From the NCBI GenBank assembly GCA_003576695.1, contig QOZQ01000008.1:275803-339802 (forward strand): DNA of 64,000 bases, read 5' to 3'. The notes beneath the pieces are model-generated. The model was not told where the DNA came from. It did no database searches and saw only the letters and a program-made list of their open reading frames with translations. This document shows positions 27,583 through 39,397 of the stretch, piece after piece. The translations under genes and the position numbers were made by a program. Positions within the stretch are counted from its first letter, which is position 1; each line of letters begins with the position of its first letter. Origin of the DNA: Taklimakanibacter lacteus. Its GTDB lineage: Bacteria; Pseudomonadota; Alphaproteobacteria; Rhizobiales; Aestuariivirgaceae.

Positions 27583-28938
27583 ATGGATCGCAACCTCATG
27601 CACACGGAAACTTTCAAGACATGGCTCAAGGCGCGCTCCGCCCTGAATCACTTTTTCGCCGGCGACAAGGCCAGCGTGGCGCCCATATTCGCGATCAGCG
27701 CCATTCCGATAGTCATGATCACCGGCATCGCCGTTGACTCGAGCCGCCTGTCTTCGGCCCGTGTCCATGTCCAGGCGGCAACCGACGCCGCCGCCCTCTC
27801 TGCCGCCGCCGCCTATGGAACCGGCAACGACAGCTGGAAGGACATCGCCAACGCGGTCTTCGATAGCAATCTGGCCCAGAGTGATGAGCTGACCGATGCC
27901 AATCTGGAGACGGACGTGTCCGTCAACACCGTCGACAACACTCTCACCATGACGGCCAAAGGCTCCATACCGACGACACTGACGAGCATTGGCGGTTTCG
28001 AAGAAATGTCGATCGGCAACAATGAGGACGGCACCATATCGAGCACCGTCACGCTGCCGATTTTCTCCGACTATCATAAGGGTCAGATCGTGCTCGTCAT
28101 GGACTACTCGAGCTCGATGTACGAGACTGTCGGCGGCACGCAGAAATACATGAGCATGCGCGATGAGGCCAGCAAGCTGGTCAAATATCTGTCACAGAAC
28201 CTCACCAATACCGATGTCGAATTCGGCCTGGTGCCGTTCTCGCACGCGGTGCGCGTCACTATGCCCAAGAATTACTATTATGGCCAGACCGGCACCACGA
28301 CGACGACCAGCTGCGTCGATGACCGCAACTATCCCTACAATCTCAGTTCCGAAACACCCAACACCGGCACGACGTACAATTCGACGAAGTTCTTCAAGGC
28401 CAGCTGCTCGTATTTCTCGACCAACAAGTTGAATGTGAGGCCGCTGTCGACCGATCATGCCGCGACGAATACGCAGATCACCGAGATGATCCCATATGGC
28501 AACACGCATATATCGCTCGGCATGGAGACCGCCTGGCACCTGCTGACGCCCAATCTGCCCTATGCGGCCACGGAGAACACCGAGGAAACGCTGAAGGCGG
28601 TGGTGCTGCTGACCGATGGGAAGCAGACGAGCCCCGGCAACGGGCCGAACAATGCCCTCTCCGTTGCTCAGGCCGAGGCCAATCTGGAGGTTCAGTGCCA
28701 GAAGATGAAGGACGCGGGTATCCGCGTCATCACTGTTTCCTTCGATCTGGCCGATGCGGATACGGAAAAGCGCCTGAAGGATTGCGCGTCGGTCAACCTC
28801 GACAATGTGGCGGCGGGCGAAGATCCCCCCGACCCGCCGGACAAGTACTTCTTCGACGTCGATACCAATGAAGAGCTGGTGACTGCCTTCGGCATCATCC
28901 GCGACAGCCTGGCGCGCACCATGTTCGTCTCCAAATAG
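27583..28938 (+). CDS. TadE/TadG-like pilus-assembly protein with VWA domain
   Basis: A 451-residue protein. The N-terminal segment KASVAPIFAISAIPIVMITGIAVDSSRLSSARVHVQAATDAAALSAAA is the TadE/TadG-like pseudopilin motif: one membrane helix followed by DAAALSAA. A VWA domain follows with the metal site LVMDYSSSMYE (DxSxS) and a second ligand region LLTDGKQTSPG. It probably sits in the inner membrane with the VWA domain outside. The window has no other tad/flp genes, so this copy is an orphan. A small Cys-containing secreted protein is encoded just upstream. Confidence 0.85.
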   Translation: MDRNLMHTETFKTWLKARSALNHFFAGDKASVAPIFAISAIPIVMITGIAVDSSRLSSARVHVQAATDAAALSAAAAYGTGNDSWKDIANAVFDSNLAQSDELTDANLETDVSVNTVDNTLTMTAKGSIPTTLTSIGGFEEMSIGNNEDGTISSTVTLPIFSDYHKGQIVLVMDYSSSMYETVGGTQKYMSMRDEASKLVKYLSQNLTNTDVEFGLVPFSHAVRVTMPKNYYYGQTGTTTTTSCVDDRNYPYNLSSETPNTGTTYNSTKFFKASCSYFSTNKLNVRPLSTDHAATNTQITEMIPYGNTHISLGMETAWHLLTPNLPYAATENTEETLKAVVLLTDGKQTSPGNGPNNALSVAQAEANLEVQCQKMKDAGIRVITVSFDLADADTEKRLKDCASVNLDNVAAGEDPPDPPDKYFFDVDTNEELVTAFGIIRDSLARTMFVSK

Positions 28939-28986
28939 GTCGTGAATCGGGTGGTCGCGCCGGCCAAAGCCGGCTAGACCATCCGC

Positions 28987-29898
28987 ATGATCAGCCGTGT
29001 CATGGGCCCCGCCGAATGGGCCATGCTCATCCTCCTCAGCATCGTCTGGGGAGGTTCGTTTTTCCTCTATGCCGTGGCGCTCGTCGATCTGCCCACTTTC
29101 ACCATTGTCTTCCTGCGCGTGAGCCTGGGCAGCCTCGGCCTGTGGCTGTGCGCCTGGGCAATGGGCCTCCTGCCGCTGCGCCGGCGGGGCATCTGGCGTG
29201 ATTTCCTCGTCATGGGGCTGATCAATAACGCCATTCCTTTCAGCCTCATCGTCTGGGGCCAGCACGAAGTCGCCTCAGGGCTCGCCGCCATCCTGAACGC
29301 CACAACCCCCTTCTTCACGGTGATCGCCGCCAACCTGCTCACCAGCGATGAGAAGCTGTCCTGGAACCGTCTTCTCGGCGCCCTGATCGGACTTTCCGGC
29401 GTCGCCGCCATGATGGGAACCGACATGCTGGCGGCGCAGTCGGGATCCCTGCTGCCGCAGCTCGCCATCATCGGCGCCGCCATATCCTATGCCTTCGCCA
29501 GCGTCTTCGGCCGGCGTTTCTCCGAAACGCCTCCGCTGGTGACCGCGGCCGGTCAGACCGCCGCCTCCACCTTGATTCTCCTGCCGCTGATGCTCGCCAT
29601 CGACATGCCCTGGCGCCTGTCGGCGCCGCCCGTGTCGGCCTGGCTTGCCGTGGCGGGTCTCGCTCTGTTGTGCACCTCGCTCGCTTATATCCTCTATTTC
29701 ACTATCCTGAAGCGCGCCGGCGCGACCAACATCGTCCTCGTCACTTTTCTCGTCCCGGTCAGCGCCATTCTGCTGGGCATGACCTTCCTTGGCGAGAGCC
29801 TCGACAGCCACCACGTCATTGGTATGGCGACCATCGCCCTGGGGCTCGCCCTGATCGACGGGCGGCTTCTTGTCCTCCTCAAACCCCGTCGCGCCTGA
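28987..29898 (+). CDS. EamA/DMT-family exporter
   Basis: A 303-residue inner-membrane protein with about ten hydrophobic segments arranged as two EamA halves. The first begins WAMLILLSIVWGGSFFLYAVAL and has FTIVFLRVSLGSLGLW. The second has AIIGAAISYAFASVFGRRFSE and ends VSAILLGMTFLGESLDSHHVIGMATIALGLALI. These are the standard DMT/RhaT-like motifs. The usual role is export of amino acids, metabolites or drugs; the substrate is not predictable. A small G/C palindrome (28958-28976) lies just upstream, between this gene and the TadG-like gene. Confidence 0.87.
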   Translation: MISRVMGPAEWAMLILLSIVWGGSFFLYAVALVDLPTFTIVFLRVSLGSLGLWLCAWAMGLLPLRRRGIWRDFLVMGLINNAIPFSLIVWGQHEVASGLAAILNATTPFFTVIAANLLTSDEKLSWNRLLGALIGLSGVAAMMGTDMLAAQSGSLLPQLAIIGAAISYAFASVFGRRFSETPPLVTAAGQTAASTLILLPLMLAIDMPWRLSAPPVSAWLAVAGLALLCTSLAYILYFTILKRAGATNIVLVTFLVPVSAILLGMTFLGESLDSHHVIGMATIALGLALIDGRLLVLLKPRRA

Positions 29899-29958
29899 CA
29901 CAATTCCGGTCTATCCTCCGCCTGGCATTCCCGCCGAAACCGGCATCAGGAGGAGATC

Positions 29959-30828
29959 ATGGCCAGCCATCCCGATGTTCAGGGGTTCTTCGATGAAGCC
30001 ACCAACACGGTGAGTTATGTCGTCAGCGATCCCGCGACCCGCATCTGCGCCATCGTCGATTCGGTTCTCGATTACGACCCTTCTGCCGGACGGACCTCCT
30101 TCCAGTCCGCCGACAGGGTGATCGATCACGTCCGCCGCAACAGGCTGGAGCTCGACTGGATTCTCGAGACCCATGTCCATGCCGACCATCTCTCCGCCGC
30201 TCCCTATATCCAGGAGAAACTGGGCGGCAGGCTCGGCATCGGCGAGAAAATCAAGGTCGTGCAGGACACGTTCGGCAGGATCTTCAACGCCGGAACGGAC
30301 TTTCAGCGCGACGGCAGCCAGTTCGATCATCTGTTCGGCGATGGCGACCGTTTCGCCGTCGGCTCGATCGAGGCCCATGCCATGCACACGCCGGGCCACA
30401 CGCCTGCCTGCATGACTTTTGTCATTGGCGATGCCGCCTTCATCGGCGACACGCTGTTCATGCCGGATTTCGGCACCGCCCGTGCTGATTTCCCCGGCGG
30501 CGATGCCCGCCAGCTCTATCGCTCGATCCAGAAGGTGCTGTCGCTGCCTCCGGATACCAGGCTCTTCCTGTGCCATGACTACAAGGCGCCGGGCCGCGAC
30601 TTCTTCGCCTGGGAGACGACGGTGGCCGCCGAGCGCGCCGGTAATATTCATGTCCGCGAAGGCGTCAGCGAGGACGAGTTCGTCGCCATGCGCACGGCGC
30701 GCGACAAGAAGCTCGGCACGCCGCGGCTCATCATCCCCTCGATCCAGGTCAACATGAATGCCGGGCATTTTCCGCCACCCGATCCGGATGGCAATGTCTA
30801 TCTCAAGGTGCCGCTCAACCGAATCTAG
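29959..30828 (+). CDS. MBL-fold hydrolase, persulfide-dioxygenase/Blh-like
   Basis: A 289-residue metallo-beta-lactamase-fold protein with a strong SD (AGGAGG). Metal-binding motifs are [11 protein letters not shown] (HxHxDH), [10 protein letters not shown] and [15 protein letters not shown]. The final histidine is in [10 protein letters not shown]. The pattern is closest to the ETHE1/Blh group (persulfide dioxygenase or glyoxalase-II-like), which use one non-haem iron or two zincs. The natural substrate may be glutathione persulfide, but no rhodanese or BigR-type regulator is adjacent. It sits ahead of the ring-cleavage dioxygenase gene with a 23-nt gap. Confidence 0.8.
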   Translation: MASHPDVQGFFDEATNTVSYVVSDPATRICAIVDSVLDYDPSAGRTSFQSADRVIDHVRRNRLELDWILETHVHADHLSAAPYIQEKLGGRLGIGEKIKVVQDTFGRIFNAGTDFQRDGSQFDHLFGDGDRFAVGSIEAHAMHTPGHTPACMTFVIGDAAFIGDTLFMPDFGTARADFPGGDARQLYRSIQKVLSLPPDTRLFLCHDYKAPGRDFFAWETTVAAERAGNIHVREGVSEDEFVAMRTARDKKLGTPRLIIPSIQVNMNAGHFPPPDPDGNVYLKVPLNRI

Positions 30829-30851
30829 AAAAAGCTTTCAGGGAGACCGCC

Positions 30852-31805
30852 ATGGCCGACCAATTGAGCGGCATTCATCATCTGACCGCCATCACCGCCG
30901 ACGCGCCCGGCAATCTCGCTTTCTACACGAAGGTGCTGGGGCTCCGCCTGGTGAAGAAGACCGTCAATCAGGACGATACGAGCGCCTATCATCTCTTCTA
31001 TGCCGACGGCAAAGCAAGCCCGGGCAGTGATGTCACCTTCTTCGACTGGCCGGTCGCGCGCGAGCGGCGCGGCACCCATAGCATCTCGCGCACGGCGCTC
31101 AGGGTCGCCGGCGAGGCAAGCCTCGCCTGGTGGCGCGACCGCTTGCTGGCCCACAAGGTGAAGACCGGCGAAATCGGCGAGGTCGCCGGTTTCACGTCAC
31201 TCGATTTCGAGGATCCGGAAGGTCAGCGCCTGCGCCTCATCGATGACAAGGGCAGAGGCGAAAGCAATCCGTGGAGCGCCAGCAGCGTTCCCGAGGCGCA
31301 TCAGATTCGCGGGCTCGGCCCGATCACGCTCTCGGTGCCGGATCTGAAGCCGACAGCCGCCGTCCTCACCCGGATCCTCAATATGAGCGAGACGCGCGAG
31401 CACCCGCTCGGCAACGGCAAGACATCCCTCCATGTCTTCTCGATGGGCGATGGCGGTGCGGCAGCCGAGCTCCACCTCGCCGTCGAGCCGCATCTGCCGG
31501 CTGCCGGCCAGGGTGCCGGCGGCGTCCATCACGTCGCCTTCCGCACGCCAAGTGTCGAAGCGCTGCATCAATGGACGGCGCGGCTCACAAGCTTCAAGCT
31601 GCCCAACAGCGGTGAGGTCGAGCGTTATTATTTCCGCTCGCTCTATTTCCGCGAGCCCAACGGCATCCTGTTCGAGATCGCCACCGACGGGCCGGGTTTT
31701 GCGGTGGATGAGCCGCTGGCCAGCCTGGGCGAGCGCCTGTCGCTGCCGCCCTTTCTCGAAGCGCGCCGCGCCAGCATTGAAGCCGGGTTGAAGCCGCTCG
31801 CATGA
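30852..31805 (+). CDS. Ring-cleaving dioxygenase (MhqO-like, VOC fold)
   Basis: A 317-residue protein of the type-I extradiol dioxygenase/VOC superfamily. The start [35 protein letters not shown] is typical of MhqO/MhqA proteins, which cleave hydroquinone-type rings. A second VOC half carries [19 protein letters not shown] and a Glu ligand in [17 protein letters not shown] good SD (GGGAGA) precedes the ATG. Its stop overlaps the start of an MhqD-like hydrolase gene by ATGA. This dioxygenase/hydrolase pair is the known mhq arrangement for quinone detoxification. Confidence 0.87.
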   Translation: MADQLSGIHHLTAITADAPGNLAFYTKVLGLRLVKKTVNQDDTSAYHLFYADGKASPGSDVTFFDWPVARERRGTHSISRTALRVAGEASLAWWRDRLLAHKVKTGEIGEVAGFTSLDFEDPEGQRLRLIDDKGRGESNPWSASSVPEAHQIRGLGPITLSVPDLKPTAAVLTRILNMSETREHPLGNGKTSLHVFSMGDGGAAAELHLAVEPHLPAAGQGAGGVHHVAFRTPSVEALHQWTARLTSFKLPNSGEVERYYFRSLYFREPNGILFEIATDGPGFAVDEPLASLGERLSLPPFLEARRASIEAGLKPLA

Positions 31806-32467
31806 AGATAAAGCCCACGGATGCTGCCCGTCTCATCAAGGCGCATGGTCTTCATGTTGCAGGTGCGCCTCTGGCCGAAGCCGACAAGGTGGTCATTCTC
31901 ATCCATGGCCGCCATGCCAGCGGTGAGGTCATCCTGCCGCTTGCCGACCGTTTGGCCCAGCCCGGCCTCTGCTTCCTGGCGCCCGATGCCGAGACCGGCA
32001 GCTGGTATCCGGGAGCCTTCATGGCGCCCATCATCAGCAACGAGCCCTATTTGAGCCGCGCCCTCGACCGCGTCGGCGCCATTCTCGCCGCCGTGGCTGA
32101 GCTGGGCTTCGGCATTGGCGATCAGATTTTCCTCGCCGGCTTCTCACAGGGCGCCTGCCTCGCCAGCGAATTCGCCGCCCGCAACGCTCGGCGCTATGCC
32201 GGCGTCCTGGGCTTCAGCGGCGGTCTCATCGGTCCCGAGCCGATGGTCCGGCAGGACCAGGGGAGTCTTGCCGGCACGCCCATTTTCCTGGGCTGCCGCG
32301 AGAAGGATCCTTTCATCCCCGCACGCCGCGTCACCGAAACCGCCGCTCATTTCGAAACGCTGGGCGCGAAAGTGACCTGGCGCCTCTATCCCGGCAGCGA
32401 CCACATCATAAATGACGATGAGATTGCGCATGCCAGGGGCATACTGGCACCCGCAGCCGTCGCATGA
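31802..32467 (+). CDS. Alpha/beta hydrolase, MhqD/carboxylesterase-type
   Basis: A 221-residue alpha/beta hydrolase of the phospholipase/carboxylesterase family. The oxyanion region is [12 protein letters not shown], the nucleophile elbow [12 protein letters not shown] (GFSQG), and the acid/histidine region [12 protein letters not shown]. Its start overlaps the upstream dioxygenase stop. In Bacillus the MhqO dioxygenase and MhqD hydrolase act together against quinones, and the same pairing here suggests a role in detoxifying quinone-like electrophiles. That link is inferred from context, not shown. Confidence 0.83.
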   Translation: MKIKPTDAARLIKAHGLHVAGAPLAEADKVVILIHGRHASGEVILPLADRLAQPGLCFLAPDAETGSWYPGAFMAPIISNEPYLSRALDRVGAILAAVAELGFGIGDQIFLAGFSQGACLASEFAARNARRYAGVLGFSGGLIGPEPMVRQDQGSLAGTPIFLGCREKDPFIPARRVTETAAHFETLGAKVTWRLYPGSDHIINDDEIAHARGILAPAAVA

Positions 32468-32502
32468 CATGCTTTCACTGACCTGAACGGGGAAACACAC
32501 AT

Positions 32503-33480
32503 ATGGATATCGGTATCATCGGCCTCGGACGCATGGGCGGCAACATTGCCCGCCGCCTCCTGCGCGGCGGACACAAATGCGTGGTGCTCGACCGCAACCA
32601 GGATGCGGTGAAGGACGTCGCGGGCGCCGGCGGCCTGGCGTCGAAGGATTCGGCCGATATGCTGAAGAAGCTGAAGGCGCCCCGCGCTGTGTGGCTCATG
32701 CTGCCGGCGGGCGAGATCACCGAAAAGGTCCTGGCCGAGGTCGCCGCCGAAATGAGCACGGGCGACATCCTGATCGATGGCGGCAACAGCTTCTACAAGG
32801 ACGACATCCGTCGCGCCAGGACCTTGCGGGCGAAGGGCATCAATTATGTCGATGTCGGCACCTCGGGCGGGGTGTGGGGATTGGAGCGCGGCTATTGCAT
32901 GATGATCGGCGGCGACCAGGATATCGTCGCGCATCTCGACCCCATCTTCGCCTGCCTCGCTCCCGGTCTCGGCAAGATCGATCGCACACCCGGCCGCGAG
33001 AAGCGCGATCCGCGTGCCGAGCATGGCTATGTCCATTGCGGGCCGGCAGGCTCCGGCCACTTCGCCAAGATGATCCACAACGGCATCGAATACGGCCTCA
33101 TGCAGGCCTATGCCGAAGGCTTCGACATCCTGCGCAACAAATCGAGCGAGGCTTTGCCGGAAGACGAGCGCTTCACCTTCGACATGGCTGATCTCGCCGA
33201 GGTCTGGCGGCGCGGCAGCGTCATTTCATCCTGGCTGCTCGACCTCTGCGCCATTGCTTTGACCCGCGACAGCGACCTCAAGACCTTCACGGGCTCCGTC
33301 GCCGATTCAGGCGAAGGCCGTTGGACGGTGGAAGCGGCGATAGAGGAGGCCGTGCCCGCCGATGTGCTGACGACGGCCCTCTATACCCGCTTCCGCTCGC
33401 GCCGCGACCATACCTACGCGGAGAAGCTCCTGTCCGCCATGCGCTATGAATTCGGCGGCCATGTCGAGCAGAAGAAGTGA
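32503..33480 (+). CDS. gnd: 6-phosphogluconate dehydrogenase, short (GntZ/YqeC-like) form
   Basis: A 325-residue enzyme that oxidatively decarboxylates 6-phosphogluconate to ribulose 5-phosphate. The N-terminal Rossmann motif is [21 protein letters not shown], then GGNSFYKDD and [19 protein letters not shown]. The catalytic-region motif is [21 protein letters not shown]. The length (about 325 rather than 470 residues) places it in the short, usually NAD-preferring class. No other pentose phosphate genes are adjacent. The family-B repeat begins about 60 nt after the stop. Confidence 0.9.
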   Translation: MDIGIIGLGRMGGNIARRLLRGGHKCVVLDRNQDAVKDVAGAGGLASKDSADMLKKLKAPRAVWLMLPAGEITEKVLAEVAAEMSTGDILIDGGNSFYKDDIRRARTLRAKGINYVDVGTSGGVWGLERGYCMMIGGDQDIVAHLDPIFACLAPGLGKIDRTPGREKRDPRAEHGYVHCGPAGSGHFAKMIHNGIEYGLMQAYAEGFDILRNKSSEALPEDERFTFDMADLAEVWRRGSVISSWLLDLCAIALTRDSDLKTFTGSVADSGEGRWTVEAAIEEAVPADVLTTALYTRFRSRRDHTYAEKLLSAMRYEFGGHVEQKK

Positions 33481-33540
33481 TCCGCTTTAGGCTGTCGCGA
33501 ATGAGTTCCTGTGAATTCCTAAGCGAGCTCTCGCCAAGCT

Positions 33541-33602
33541 TTCCCCCTCGCCCGTTGCGAAGCAATGGGAGAGGGTGCCCGAAGGGCGGGTGAGGGCTCT
33601 TA
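33541..33602. repeat. Family B palindromic repeat, left copy
   Basis: Sequence of the form CCCTCGCCCGTTGCGAAGCA...GGGAGAGGGTG followed by GCCCGAAGGGC and GGGTGAGGGCTCTTA. It contains two nested palindromes (TTGCGAAGCAA and CCCGAAGGG). It is an exact inverted copy of 34009-34070 over about 58 bp and recurs at 60418-60546. It lies directly beside the DUF559 stop codon. Confidence 0.85.
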
Positions 33603-33971
33603 CTTTGCTTCTGAAATATCCCCAGCCAGAGCCAGCAGGATCATGTCCATCACATCGTTGAAGCGATGATAGACATCGTCATTCAGAACGCGAAGCACTC
33701 TGTATCCTTGTGATCGTAGATACGCCGTCCGCTTGGTATCATAGGCGATCTCATGGTCCTCCGAATGTGTCGCGCCATCCAATTCGACCACAAGGCGGGC
33801 ATCGCGGCACAGAAAATCGACTGTGAACGGTCCGATCGGGTATTGGCGATGGAATTTGTGGTTCTGGAGACGACGACCACGCAAGCCTGACCACAAGCGC
33901 GCCTCTGCCGGCGTCTGGCTACGGCGCAGTCGGCGGGCCTGTTCAAGGCGCTTTTCCTCGGTGAGAGCCAT
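33600..33971 (-). CDS. DUF559 (Vsr/PD-(D/E)xK-like) endonuclease-domain protein
   Basis: A 123-residue protein from ATG 33971 (MALTEEKRLEQ); an in-frame GTG at 34001 would add ten residues. The DUF559 pattern is clear: RRSQTPAEARLWSGLRGRRLQNHKFHRQYPIG, then VDFLCRDARLVVELDGATH (the PD-(D/E)xK-type core with D and ExD) and YLRSQGYRVLRVLNDDV. DUF559 proteins are restriction-endonuclease-like and common in Rhizobiales, but their role is unsettled. The gene is bracketed by perfect inverted copies of the family B repeat, so gene plus repeats may move or be copied as a unit. Confidence 0.85.
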   Translation of the reverse strand: MALTEEKRLEQARRLRRSQTPAEARLWSGLRGRRLQNHKFHRQYPIGPFTVDFLCRDARLVVELDGATHSEDHEIAYDTKRTAYLRSQGYRVLRVLNDDVYHRFNDVMDMILLALAGDISEAK

Positions 33972-34008
33972 GACGAAAGGTATCGCAACGATCTCCAGCA
34001 CGCCAGCT

Positions 34009-34070
34009 TAAGAGCCCTCACCCGCCCTTCGGGCACCCTCTCCCATTGCTTCGCAACGGGCGAGGGAGAA
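34009..34070. repeat. Family B palindromic repeat, right copy (inverted)
   Basis: The exact inverted partner of 33541-33602, positioned 5' of the DUF559 gene. Together the copies form a long inverted repeat around the gene. Beyond this copy, 69 bp of unique sequence lead to the end of the P1 peptidase gene. Confidence 0.85.
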
Positions 34071-34139
34071 AATTTGGAGAGGACTTGCCTGGTTTAGAAA
34101 TTCATATGCGATACCCATCGCCCTTGCGGGAAGGGGAAA

Positions 34140-35249
34140 CTACATCCTCCCATATTTCTTCATCACATCGATCAGCTGGTCATGCGGCAGTGCGACCGAT
34201 CGATTGCCGTCGCGTCCCTCCATCGTCTCGTTGGCGATCATGCTGTCGATGATCGCCTCCTCCGTCGCCTCGATCGTCGCTTCGAACAGGGGATCGATGT
34301 CGCCAGTGCCGACCGCCTCCATCCGCCGCAATTCGCCGCGCTTTGCGGTGAAGGCCGCCTCGTTGGCGGTCGAAAAGGCGAGGAAGATGTCGCCGGAGCT
34401 GTTATGGCCGATGCCGCCGGTGCGGGCGAGGCCGATCGGCACCCTTCTCGCGATGCGCTTGAGCTGATGCGCCTCAAGCGGTGCGTCGGTGGCGATGACG
34501 ACGATGATCGAGCCCGCGGGCTTGCCGCGCAGTTCATCGCCGGTAAGATGCCGGCCGGCGGGAACGCCGAGGATGGTGCATTCCGGGCGCTGGCCGAAAT
34601 TGGATTGCACGAAGGCGCCGACCGTATGGTTGCGGCCCGCCACCTTCACCACCCGTGACGCCGTGCCGTTGCCGCCCTTGAAGTCGTAGCAGATCATGCC
34701 GGTGCCGCCGCCGACACTGCCCTGCTCCACGGGCCCGCCCCGCGCCCCTTCCAGCGCTTGAATCACATGCTCAGCCTTCACGTGGAAGCCGTTGATATCG
34801 TTGAGGTCGCCGTCATAGGTCTCGGCCGCGACGGGAAGTCCCCAATCCTGCACGTTGCCGCCCCCATGACGCACCAGCCATTCGATCGTCGCATCGCGCG
34901 CGATGCCGCAGGAATGCGTGTTGGTGATGGTGATCGGGGTCTGCAGCTCACCCGATTCCTCGATCCAGATGGTGCCCGTCATCTCGCCATTGCCGTTGAG
35001 GGCGTAGGAGCCCGCGGCGCAAGGCACCTGCGCCTTGCCGCGGCCGCGCGGCAGGATGGCGGTGACGCCGGTGCGCACCGGCCCCGCGCCCACGACGAGC
35101 TTGCCCGCGCCTGAAATCAGCGTCGTTACCCCGACCTCGACACCGGCTACATCGGTGATTGCATTATGCTCGCCCGGCGCGCCGGGAAAGGGCAGCTTAA
35201 GCCCGCGTCCACGTGTCTTGCCAGCGGGAGTGGTCTTGTGGGAATTCAT
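34140..35249 (-). CDS. P1-family aminopeptidase (DmpA/BapA-like)
   Basis: A 369-residue enzyme from ATG 35249 (MNSHKTTPAG). P1 peptidases are N-terminal nucleophile hydrolases that self-cleave. The conserved stretch GSVGGGTGMICYDFKGG ending NGTASR lies around the processing site, with the Ser of TASR the probable nucleophile. Other family features are PFPGAPGEHNAITDVAGVEVG and NTHSCGIARDA. DmpA-type enzymes release N-terminal D- or L-residues and some hydrolyse beta-peptides. The enzyme is probably cytoplasmic, as no signal peptide is seen. It is divergent from the Kef-type antiporter. Confidence 0.85.
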   Translation of the reverse strand: MNSHKTTPAGKTRGRGLKLPFPGAPGEHNAITDVAGVEVGVTTLISGAGKLVVGAGPVRTGVTAILPRGRGKAQVPCAAGSYALNGNGEMTGTIWIEESGELQTPITITNTHSCGIARDATIEWLVRHGGGNVQDWGLPVAAETYDGDLNDINGFHVKAEHVIQALEGARGGPVEQGSVGGGTGMICYDFKGGNGTASRVVKVAGRNHTVGAFVQSNFGQRPECTILGVPAGRHLTGDELRGKPAGSIIVVIATDAPLEAHQLKRIARRVPIGLARTGGIGHNSSGDIFLAFSTANEAAFTAKRGELRRMEAVGTGDIDPLFEATIEATEEAIIDSMIANETMEGRDGNRSVALPHDQLIDVMKKYGRM

Positions 35250-35327
35250 GGCGGCGCCTCGATTCTTCTTTGCAAGGTGCCGTGGCTTCGCACACACTGA
35301 AGCGACCAAGCAAGTCCCGGACTTTCC

Positions 35328-38518
<3,191 letters not shown>

Positions 38519-38673
38519 TTAACGCGCGGGCCTCTTTAAGGGATCAGGCCGGCGAACACAAGGAAATGGCCCGTCACCGCAGCCATGCGCCGGCACCGGG
38601 CCTTTTTCGCTTTATCCGGGCTGGTTGAATCCCCCTTGCAGGGAAACGTCGCAACTCTTTGCAAATGCGTCTT

Positions 38674-39054
38674 TTATCCCCCGGCTCCGAGCACCTTCTC
38701 GGCCTCGGCGGCGAAGCCCGCCATCGCCTGGTCGAGTTCGGCAAGAACCGCGGCCCTGCTATCGGCAGGTGCGGTGAAGCCCGTCAGCTCGAGCTTTTCC
38801 GCCACTGCCCCGATCTGCGGCGCCCCGATCGAGCGGGCCGACCCTTTCAGCGTATGGGCGGCGAGCTTCCAGTCATCGGCCTTGGCGGCGGCATGGAGCT
38901 GCGTCCGGATCGGCGTGAACTGGCCCAGGAAAAGGCCAAGCAGCTCGCGTTCGAGGTTTTCGTCCCCGCTCGTATATTGCCGCAGATGCGCACGGTCGAA
39001 TATGGCGGGATCCGTATCGCCGGATCCCATTTCCGCCACGCCAATGGTTAACAT
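38674..39054 (-). CDS. Hpt-domain phosphotransfer protein
   Basis: A 126-residue protein from ATG 39054 (MLTIGVAEMG). The core is a single Hpt domain with phosphoacceptor His in LAAHTLKGSARSIGA. Upstream of it, ENLERELLGLFLGQF is the first helix of the bundle. The domain relays phosphate between a hybrid kinase and a response regulator. No kinase is adjacent; the CckA-like hybrid kinase at 2.8-5.4 kb normally uses the unrelated ChpT instead. It is divergent from the GPR-like giant gene across a 343-nt AT-rich intergenic region. Confidence 0.85.
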   Translation of the reverse strand: MLTIGVAEMGSGDTDPAIFDRAHLRQYTSGDENLERELLGLFLGQFTPIRTQLHAAAKADDWKLAAHTLKGSARSIGAPQIGAVAEKLELTGFTAPADSRAAVLAELDQAMAGFAAEAEKVLGAGG

Positions 39055-39162
39055 TTTCTTACCCCTCGCGGCCGCGGTCGCGCCCTGACGTTGAGCCACA
39101 ATTCCCTAGCCCGCTTTCCTTAACACGAGATTTTCCATTTTGATTCAAAGCGAACCATAATT

Positions 39163-39177
39163 TTAACCAAAACTTTA
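39163..39177. promoter_or_regulatory. Possible CtrA-type site (TTAA-N7-TTTA)
   Basis: TTAACCAAAACTTTA matches the CtrA consensus TTAA-N7-TTAA at all but one position. It lies in the AT-rich divergent region between the Hpt gene and the GPR-like gene, where a cell-cycle regulator site would make sense in an organism with CckA. Chance matches in AT-rich DNA are frequent, so this is only a candidate. Confidence 0.3.
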
Positions 39178-39397
39178 TTTAGCCGCATCGACAAGGTTAA
39201 GATGAGTTCAAGCGGGACTCCCGATGAGGTATCATGGAAGCTCTAATCGGACCGCCCGGCAATGCCCGGTCGTGTCCGGCTCCCATACGCGCGGATGGGG
39301 ATTTGACGCGTAACCAGGGACGGCCAACGGGTGGGACTGGGGGTCGGACGGACAGAGAGCCGCCGTCGATGAACAGGGAAGTGGTGCGGGTACAGAC

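Noticed and set aside
33481..34139. CRISPR-like array from repeated GC palindromes
   Set aside because: Copies are inverted, few and gene-flanking; there is no regular direct-repeat/spacer spacing anywhere in the window.
39044..39051. ATGGTTAA, a possible CtrA half-site
   Set aside because: It lies within the first codons of the Hpt gene and is only a half-site.
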